Assembly (NCBI RefSeq): GCF_900129875.1
Contig: NZ_FQXC01000004.1
Span: 434,001 to 498,000, forward strand
Source of the DNA: Marivita hallyeonensis
GTDB taxonomy: Bacteria; Pseudomonadota; Alphaproteobacteria; Rhodobacterales; Rhodobacteraceae
DNA: 64,000 bases
Direction of reading: 5' to 3'
Shown here: one piece after another, positions 58,025 to 64,000 of the stretch
Numbering within the stretch: position 1 is the stretch's first letter
Layout: every line of letters starts with the position of its first letter
Position numbers and translations under genes: made by a program
The notes under the pieces: model-generated
What the model was told of the DNA's origin: nothing
The model's input: only the letters and a program-made list of their open reading frames with translations
Databases searched by the model: none

Positions 58025-58861
58025 ATGGCGTGTTACCTCACGACCGGAAAGCACATGGCGTTCTACTGGTCGTTCGGCACCGTGCTTTTGCTGTTGGCCA
58101 TCACGGCCCCTGCGGCGCTGGCATTCGGGTTCGGCGGCGCGTCGATGGCACGGTCGAAAATCGCGCCTCTGCGCTGGTTCGGCAAAGGCTATATCTCCGT
58201 GGTGCGCGGTGTGCCGGATATCGCGTTTTTCCTGTTCTTCGTGTTGGCACTCGACATCTTTTTCGAATGGCTGCGGCACGAATGGAAATGTCCGGAGTGG
58301 ACCGACAACATTTGGCAAGGCAATGATTTCGTCGTCTGCGACATCGCCAAACTGCCGCTCGGCAATGCCCCGCAATGGGTACATGAAACCTACGGGTTCT
58401 TCCTTGCCGTCCTGACCTTCGCCATCGTGTTCGGCGCATTTGCGGCCAATGTGCTTTATGGCGCGATGCGCGCTGTCCCCCGCACCCAGCTGGAAACAGC
58501 CGAGGCTTACGGGATGACCCAGCGCCAGGTCTATTGGCGCATTCTCGTGCCGCAAATGTGGGTCTTTGCGTTGCCTGGCCTGTCGAACCTTTGGATGGTC
58601 CTTATCAAAGCGACACCCCTTCTTTTTCTTCTTGGCGTCGAGGATATCGTTTACTGGGCACGAGAACTTGGCGGCGCGAAAACCGCGCGCTTCACGGACT
58701 ACCCGCATCCTGACTGGCGGATGTGGTATTTCCTGTTTCTGTTGGTCTTCTACCTCGCCTTCACGCGGGTGTCAGAGATCGTGCTCGACAAGCTGATGCT
58801 GAAGCTCACGCATGGGCAGGCCACCATGGCTGGCGAAGCGCAGCGAAAGGCAGCGGCATGA
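58025..58861 (+). CDS. ABC transporter permease, amino-acid type (first)
   Basis: A 278-residue inner-membrane permease with the HisM/GlnP-type inner-membrane motif (VYWRILVPQMWVFALPGLSN, EAYGMT loop). In-frame codons upstream of the ATG at 58025 encode IFSFCTDPDTLDSLRW, which resembles the family N-terminus, but no ATG, GTG or TTG is available after an in-frame TGA at 57956. An ATC start at 57977, with AGAGG upstream, is possible. Confidence 0.88.
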   Translation: MACYLTTGKHMAFYWSFGTVLLLLAITAPAALAFGFGGASMARSKIAPLRWFGKGYISVVRGVPDIAFFLFFVLALDIFFEWLRHEWKCPEWTDNIWQGNDFVVCDIAKLPLGNAPQWVHETYGFFLAVLTFAIVFGAFAANVLYGAMRAVPRTQLETAEAYGMTQRQVYWRILVPQMWVFALPGLSNLWMVLIKATPLLFLLGVEDIVYWARELGGAKTARFTDYPHPDWRMWYFLFLLVFYLAFTRVSEIVLDKLMLKLTHGQATMAGEAQRKAAA

Positions 58862-58952
58862 TCCCTCTTTCTGCATCGTCCCAATGGAGTCGGAGCGCGC
58901 CCGCTTTGCGAACGCTGCCACAGGCGCGGTGCCTCATACGGAGGCCCCGAGC

Positions 58953-59759
58953 ATGAGTTGCTGGGAGACCATCGCCGACTACGGATTGCGTTCCATCGGG
59001 ATCGGTGAACGTATGTTGCCGCGCGAGGGCTTCACTCTTTGTCAGCAATTCACGCTCATCGGCTCGGGGATGATCTGGAACATCTATTTCGGTGTTGTGG
59101 CGTTGTGTGCCGGGTTCTTTTTGGCAACTGCGGTGGCGCTTGGAAAGGCGTCCAACAACTGGCTGATTCAGAAGACGAGCGCTTGGTTCATTTTTGTCTT
59201 CCGGGGCTCGCCCCTCTTTATCCAGTTCTTCTTCGCTTATTTCCTGTTTCTCACGTTGAAGCCGGTGTCGCCGTTCTTTGATCCGTTCACCTCTGCGTGG
59301 CTCGGCGCGCTGATCGTCCTGTTTTTGAACACCGCCGCATATTCCGGAGAGATCTTTTTCGGCGCGCTGCAATCCGTGCCCAAAGGCGACATTGAAGCGG
59401 CGGATGCGTATGGCATGTCCGGGTGGTCACGGTTCAAACGGATCACATGGCCGACGATGCTGCGGCTGGCGTGGCCCGGTTACACGAACGAAGCGATCTT
59501 TTTGTTCCACGCCACGACACTTGTCTACTTTTCCGGCTTCCCGGCATGGCAGCAGAGGGGCGACGCGCTTTACTACGCGAATTTCTTTGCCGACAAGACG
59601 TTCAACCCGTTCATCCCCTACCCGATCCTTGCGTTCTATTTCATCCTGCTGACGTTGTGCATCATCGGTGTGTTCGGCTTGATCAATCGTCGCCTCAATC
59701 GTCATCTTCCGCAGGACGCGCGAACGAAGATGAAGCTCAAGATGAACGTCATCCGCTGA
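58953..59759 (+). CDS. ABC transporter permease, amino-acid type (second)
   Basis: A 268-residue permease with five or so transmembrane segments and the EAA loop DIEAADAYGMSGWSRFKRITWP. GGAGG precedes the ATG at 58953. With the first permease it forms the heterodimeric channel of the importer. It is followed after 61 bp by the amine-ligase genes. Confidence 0.93.
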   Translation: MSCWETIADYGLRSIGIGERMLPREGFTLCQQFTLIGSGMIWNIYFGVVALCAGFFLATAVALGKASNNWLIQKTSAWFIFVFRGSPLFIQFFFAYFLFLTLKPVSPFFDPFTSAWLGALIVLFLNTAAYSGEIFFGALQSVPKGDIEAADAYGMSGWSRFKRITWPTMLRLAWPGYTNEAIFLFHATTLVYFSGFPAWQQRGDALYYANFFADKTFNPFIPYPILAFYFILLTLCIIGVFGLINRRLNRHLPQDARTKMKLKMNVIR

Positions 59760-59820
59760 ATTCCCCTTGCGTCGCGCTGTGTCGGGCGCCTATCTCTGAA
59801 TTTGATCAAATTTTCACATC

Positions 59821-61176
59821 ATGGTTCCCATGGATACCCATATTCGAAATTGGCTTCGCAAAAATCCCGAGGTGCGCACGATCCGCGTCGCGGCTTCGGA
59901 CCTGAATGGTCAGGCGCGGGGCAAGCGTGTTCCGGCGAGGTTCGCAGACAAGGCCATCGAGGGCGGAACGCGGTTTCCGCTCTCGGTGCTGAACCTCGAC
60001 ATCTGGGGCGAAGATATCGACGACAGCCCGCTCGTCTTCGAAGCGGGCGATGCAGACGGAGTGCTCTGGCCGACCGGGCGCGGGTTCGTTCCCATGCCAT
60101 GGCTTGAAGCACCCAGCGCGCTCTTGCCGCTCTGGATGTATCACGACAGTGGCAAGCCCTACGCCGGAGACCCCCGCCATGCGTTGAATACGGTGGTGCA
60201 GCGCTACAAGGCGCGCGGGCTGACACCGGTAGTAGCAATGGAGCTTGAATTCTTCCTGATCGACGACAGCACACGCAACCTGCAGGTGCCCGCCTCTCCG
60301 CGGTCGGGCAAGCGGCGCAAAGCCGGTGAGATCCTGTCGATCCGCCTGATCGACCAGTTCGACCGCTTCTTCACCGATCTCTACGATGCCTGCGAAGCGA
60401 TGGACATTCCGGCTGATACTGTGATTTCCGAGGCCGGGCTCGGCCAATTCGAAATGAACCTGATGCATTGTGACGACGCCTTGCGTGCGGCGGATGATGC
60501 GTGGCTCTTCAAGATGCTGGTCAAGGGACTTGCGCGCCGTCACGGCTTTGCGGCGTCTTTCATGGCGAAACCCTATCCGGACTATTCCGGTTCGGGCATG
60601 CATACGCATTTCTCGCTTCTGGATGAGGACGGGAACAACGTCTTCGACGATGGTGGGCCAAAGGGCACGGACACACTCCGACACGCCATCGCGGGCTGCA
60701 TGAACGGTATGTATGACAGCACACTGCTCTTCGCGCCGCATATGAACAGCTATGACCGCCTCGTTCCGGGATCGCACGCACCGACCGGGATCGCCTGGGC
60801 CTACGAGAACCGCACAACCGCGATCCGCGTGCCATCGGGCAGCCCGGCAGCGCGTCGGATCGAACATCGTGTGGCAGGCGGCGATGTAAACCCGTACCTG
60901 ACGCTTGCGGTCATCCTCGGCGCGGCGCTCACCGGGATCGAAGATGCAAAAGATCCGCCTGAACCGGTCAAAGGCAACGCCTACGCGCTCGATCTGCCGC
61001 GCATTCCAGGCGACTGGCCGACCGCCGTCGCCGCGTTCGAGAAAAGCACCCTGATGCCTCGCATTTTCGATCCTGAACTGATCCGAAACCTGGTTCTGAC
61101 GAAGACCCAGGAAATCCACTACATGAACGAGCTCACACCCGCCGAACGGGTGGAGATCTACCTCGACACGGTATGA
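59821..61176 (+). CDS. Glutamine synthetase family ligase (PuuA-like), first paralogue
   Basis: A 451-residue enzyme of the glutamine synthetase fold. Metal- and ATP-binding motifs are in VVAMELEFFLID, EAGLGQFEMN, GSGMHTHFSLLD and NRTTAIRVPSG. Gamma-glutamylputrescine synthetase (PuuA) and related enzymes join glutamate to amines. It is not GlnA: the usual adenylylation loop is not evident. The downstream GATase and PuuB-like genes support a gamma-glutamylated amine pathway. Confidence 0.88.
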   Translation: MVPMDTHIRNWLRKNPEVRTIRVAASDLNGQARGKRVPARFADKAIEGGTRFPLSVLNLDIWGEDIDDSPLVFEAGDADGVLWPTGRGFVPMPWLEAPSALLPLWMYHDSGKPYAGDPRHALNTVVQRYKARGLTPVVAMELEFFLIDDSTRNLQVPASPRSGKRRKAGEILSIRLIDQFDRFFTDLYDACEAMDIPADTVISEAGLGQFEMNLMHCDDALRAADDAWLFKMLVKGLARRHGFAASFMAKPYPDYSGSGMHTHFSLLDEDGNNVFDDGGPKGTDTLRHAIAGCMNGMYDSTLLFAPHMNSYDRLVPGSHAPTGIAWAYENRTTAIRVPSGSPAARRIEHRVAGGDVNPYLTLAVILGAALTGIEDAKDPPEPVKGNAYALDLPRIPGDWPTAVAAFEKSTLMPRIFDPELIRNLVLTKTQEIHYMNELTPAERVEIYLDTV

Positions 61177-61238
61177 CCGCCGCCTTGCCGTAAGGCAAAG
61201 CATCACTTAACTCTTTGACTGAACCCCTTTGGTGACAC

Positions 61239-61922
61239 ATGAAAATCGGGATCCTGCAAACCGGCCTTGCGCCTGATGAGCTTGTCGATGACTTCGGCGA
61301 GTATCCGGCTTTTTTTGAAAGGCTGCTCGACGGCAACGGCTTCACCTTCCAGAGCTGGTCGGTGGTGCAGCACGTCTTTCCCGATGGTCCGGAAGACGCC
61401 GATGGCTGGCTGATCACCGGATCGAAACACGGTGCTTACGAGGATCACGACTGGATCCCACCTCTGGAGCAACTCATCCGCGATATCGTCGCGGCGGAAC
61501 GGCCGCTGATCGGCGTCTGCTTCGGCCACCAGATCATCGCGCAGGCACTCGGCGGCAAGGTCAACAAATTCGAAGGCGGCTGGGTCGTCGGCCAGCACCA
61601 CTATACGATCGGTGACGAGGTACTGACCTTTAATGCCTGGCATCAGGATCAGGTGATCGAAGCCCCGCAAGGGGCCGAGGTTGTCGGGACCAGCAACTAT
61701 TGCGCCAATGCCGCCCTGCTTTATCCCGGCAAGGCATTCACCGTGCAACCGCATCCGGAGTATGGCGACGATTTCATTCAGGGTCTAATCGATACGCGCG
61801 GCAAAGGCGTGGTGCCAGACGATCTGATGGAGGCCGCGCAGACCCGTATGGGCCAACCGCTCAGCAACCAGCGCATGGCCCGACAATTCGCCACCTTTTT
61901 CCGCGAAGGACGTCTCTCATGA
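61239..61922 (+). CDS. Class I glutamine amidotransferase-like hydrolase
   Basis: A 227-residue GATase1 protein: nucleophile cysteine in LIGVCFGHQIIAQAL (near residue 92), histidine in TVQPHPEYGDDF. In this neighbourhood it may hydrolyse gamma-glutamyl amides in the manner of PuuD, although PuuD belongs to another subgroup. It overlaps the next gene by four bases (ATGA). Confidence 0.86.
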   Translation: MKIGILQTGLAPDELVDDFGEYPAFFERLLDGNGFTFQSWSVVQHVFPDGPEDADGWLITGSKHGAYEDHDWIPPLEQLIRDIVAAERPLIGVCFGHQIIAQALGGKVNKFEGGWVVGQHHYTIGDEVLTFNAWHQDQVIEAPQGAEVVGTSNYCANAALLYPGKAFTVQPHPEYGDDFIQGLIDTRGKGVVPDDLMEAAQTRMGQPLSNQRMARQFATFFREGRLS

Positions 61923-63283
61923 ATGACTGGACAGTGAACCTTCCCGATCCGGCCGCGCTTTATCTGCAAGGCAAGCGGTTGGACGAGGTGGAATGCGTGA
62001 TCGCGGACCTGCCGGGCATCGCGCGAGGCAAAGCGGTGCCTGCCTCAAAGTTCGCGCGCCAGAAGTATTTTCATTTGCCGGACTCGATCTTCTTTCAGAC
62101 CATCACTGGCGACTGGGGCGAAGCCGCTGACGACGCCGATGGCGGTTTCATTGAACGTGACATGATCCTGAAGCCGGACATGAGCACCGCGACCGCCGCA
62201 CCTTGGACGGGCGACTGGACATTGCAGGTCATTCACGATGCCTTTGATCGCAAGGACCGACCCGTGCCCTACGCGCCCCGCAACGTTTTGAAACGAGTGG
62301 TTCAACTCTATCGTAATCAGGGATGGGAACCGGTCGTCGCACCCGAAATGGAATTCTTCCTGACCGCCCGCAACCTCGATCCGGCAAAACCGATCGAGCC
62401 CATGATGGGGCGTTCGGGCCGCCCCGCGGCGGCGCGCCAGGCATACTCGATGACCGCCGTTGACGAGTTCGGCCCGGTTATCGACGACATCTACGACTTC
62501 GCCGAAGCGCAAGGATTCGAGATCGACGGCATCACGCAGGAAGGCGGAGCCGGGCAGCTTGAAATCAACCTGCGCCACGGCGATCCGGTCAAGCTTGCCG
62601 ACGAGGTGTTCTACTTCAAGCGACTGATCCGAGAAGCGGCTCTACGGCATGATTGCTTTGCGACCTTCATGGCGAAGCCGATCGAGAACGAACCTGGCAG
62701 TGCCATGCATATCCACCATTCGATCATGGACATGGAGACAGGGCGGAACCTGTTCTCGGGCCCGCAGGGTGGCGAGACGGATGCGTTCTTTCATTTCATC
62801 GGTGGCCTGCAAACGTATATGCCAGCGGCGATTGCGGTGATCGCGCCATACGTGAACAGCTACCGCCGCTACGTGAAAGAACACGCCGCGCCGATCAATC
62901 TGGAATGGGGTCGGGACAACCGGACCACCGGTATCCGCATTCCTCTTTCCGGCCCCGAAAGCCGCCGGGTGGAAAACCGTCTCGCGGGGATGGATTGCAA
63001 TCCGTATCTTGGGATCGCGGCGTCGCTGGCCTGCGGCTATCTCGGCTTGATGGAGGAGCGTCGCCCGTCCAAGCAATTCAAAAGCGATGCGTATGAGGGC
63101 GATGCAGATATCCCTCAGGTTCTTGGACAAGCGCTGCTGTTGTTTGACGAGGCCAAAGCGCTGCACGATGTGCTTGGCCCAGAATTCTGCCGCGTCTACG
63201 CGATCGTCAAACGCGCGGAATACGAGGAATTCCTGCAGGTCATTTCTCCGTGGGAGCGGGAACACCTGTTGTTGAACGTGTGA
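61919..63283 (+). CDS. Glutamine synthetase family ligase (PuuA-like), second paralogue
   Basis: A 454-residue paralogue of the ligase at 59821, clearly diverged. Motifs APEMEFFLTA, EGGAGQLEINL, GSAMHIHHSIMD and NRTTGIRIPLSG are kept. Its start overlaps the amidotransferase stop, so both are translated together. Two ligases in one cluster suggest two related amine substrates or two steps. Confidence 0.88.
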   Translation: MNDWTVNLPDPAALYLQGKRLDEVECVIADLPGIARGKAVPASKFARQKYFHLPDSIFFQTITGDWGEAADDADGGFIERDMILKPDMSTATAAPWTGDWTLQVIHDAFDRKDRPVPYAPRNVLKRVVQLYRNQGWEPVVAPEMEFFLTARNLDPAKPIEPMMGRSGRPAAARQAYSMTAVDEFGPVIDDIYDFAEAQGFEIDGITQEGGAGQLEINLRHGDPVKLADEVFYFKRLIREAALRHDCFATFMAKPIENEPGSAMHIHHSIMDMETGRNLFSGPQGGETDAFFHFIGGLQTYMPAAIAVIAPYVNSYRRYVKEHAAPINLEWGRDNRTTGIRIPLSGPESRRVENRLAGMDCNPYLGIAASLACGYLGLMEERRPSKQFKSDAYEGDADIPQVLGQALLLFDEAKALHDVLGPEFCRVYAIVKRAEYEEFLQVISPWEREHLLLNV

Positions 63284-63286
63284 CAC

Positions 63287-63334
63287 TTGGGGGCTCTGCC
63301 CCCAAACCCCCGAGATATTTTTGAACCAGAGAAG
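63287..63334 (+). repeat. Hairpin-plus-tail repeat, copy 2
   Basis: An 8-bp perfect stem (TTGGGGGC / GCCCCCAA, loop TCT) is followed by a 29-nt tail starting ACCCCCGAGATATTT and ending ACCAGAGAAG, 24 of 29 bases equal to copy 1 at 29943-29971. The tail's AGAGAAG lies where the ribosome-binding site of the next gene would be. Confidence 0.75.
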
Positions 63335-63336
63335 AT

Positions 63337-64000
63337 ATGAACCTGCTTTTCAGCAACGACCGGCGCGGTGAATATCCCCAAAGCTGGTACGCAGCGACCG
63401 CGACGCCGCTGGATCCGTTCCCACCATTGGGAGGCGCCACAAAGGCCGATGTCTGCATAATCGGTGCAGGCTTCACCGGTCTCTCGGCAGCGTTGCATCT
63501 GGCTGAGATGGGTGCGGATGTCGTTCTTCTTGACGCGCACCGGGTCGGCTTCGGCGCTTCGGGTCGAAACGGCGGCCAGTTGGGATCGGGTCAGAGGCAG
63601 GACCAGATCACACTCGAGAAGATGGTGGGGAAAGAGGCTGCGCGTCGGCTTTGGGACCTCGGCGAGGATGCGAAAGCGCTTGTGCGCCAACTGGTGCAGA
63701 CCCATCAGATCGACTGCTACCTGAAAGACGGTATTGCCTGGGCCGGATCACGCCGCTCCGAAGTGGACGAGCTACATGGCTATGCCGAGCACCTGCAAAA
63801 ACGCTATGGCTACACCAAGATCAAACCGCTGGATTCCGAGGCTTTTCACGCACTCTGCCCGTCCCCGGACTACAAAGGCGGCACACTCGACATGGGCGCA
63901 GCGCATCTGCATCCGCTGCGGCTTACGCTGGGGCTGGCAAAGGCGGCTCAAACGGCAGGCGTCCGGATTCACGAGCGCAGCCATGTCCACGACATCAAAC
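63337..64000 (+). CDS. FAD-dependent oxidoreductase, PuuB-like (partial)
   Basis: The first 221 residues of a DAO-type flavoenzyme. The FAD motif is ADVCIIGAGFTGLSAALHLAEMGA (split here: GAGFTG at about 44-49), and the GASGRNGGQLGSGQRQDQ segment is typical of gamma-glutamylputrescine oxidase (PuuB/OrdL). The gene runs off the right edge. It likely oxidises the gamma-glutamylated amine made by the two upstream ligases. Confidence 0.88.
   Translation, partial: MNLLFSNDRRGEYPQSWYAATATPLDPFPPLGGATKADVCIIGAGFTGLSAALHLAEMGADVVLLDAHRVGFGASGRNGGQLGSGQRQDQITLEKMVGKEAARRLWDLGEDAKALVRQLVQTHQIDCYLKDGIAWAGSRRSEVDELHGYAEHLQKRYGYTKIKPLDSEAFHALCPSPDYKGGTLDMGAAHLHPLRLTLGLAKAAQTAGVRIHERSHVHDIK

Overview
The window reads as chromosome of a marine alphaproteobacterium of the Rhodobacteraceae/Roseobacter type. 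The GC-rich codon use, the hdaA-ppk-ppx block, the full-length PntA/PntB pair, the hflK-hflC-DUF2065-Do-protease order, DUF3422, DUF2842 and DUF6524 proteins, and a GTTC-N7-GTTC LexA box all fit that group. It is almost entirely core genome, densely packed on both strands. I see no prophage, transposase, CRISPR array, rRNA or tRNA.

Layout. 0-6 kb: membrane protein of the AI-2E/PerM family, the DnaA regulator HdaA, polyphosphate kinase and a Ppx/GppA phosphatase. 6-12.3 kb: DUF3422 protein, a HemG-like flavodoxin and the proton-translocating transhydrogenase pntAB. 12.4-21.5 kb: transporters (EamA, LysE/ArgO, SLC13), purD, xseA and ymdB. 21.6-27.7 kb: a YebC-type regulator, a fatty-acid desaturase, a ferredoxin, a winged-helix/TPR regulator, and an SOS box directly before a stand-alone fragment of error-prone polymerase DnaE2. 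27.7-36 kb: propionyl-CoA synthetase behind a cluster of TTTGCA motifs, a Do-type protease with the HflKC complex, and glutathione reductase. 36-46 kb: a TPR protein, rpiA, a GST, serine dehydratase, thiamine pyrophosphokinase, a very acidic repeat-rich protein of unknown function, and an ArsR-SRPBCC pair. 46-55.5 kb: purA, secG, pyrG, an AT-rich orphan with a HEPN-like R-x4-H motif, cutA, a secreted sugar dehydrogenase, rlmJ and a TerB protein. 55.5-64 kb: a binding-protein-like gene, then an amino-acid-type ABC transporter (ATPase, binding protein, two permeases) followed by two glutamine-synthetase-like ligases, a glutamine amidotransferase and the start of a PuuB-like oxidase. The last block looks like one uptake and gamma-glutamylation pathway for an amine.

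The parts most worth a second look are the SOS-box/DnaE2 OB-fold remnant (26.7-27.1 kb), the HEPN-like orphan with palindromic repeats on its downstream side (50.8-51.7 kb), the acidic repeat protein (42.6-45.2 kb), a two-copy hairpin-plus-tail repeat (29.9 and 63.3 kb), the TTTGCA cluster before prpE, and an attenuator plus a start-codon problem inside the ABC transporter operon (57.9-58.0 kb). None amounts to a complete new multi-gene system on the sequence alone. The HEPN-like orphan is the best candidate for a new effector.
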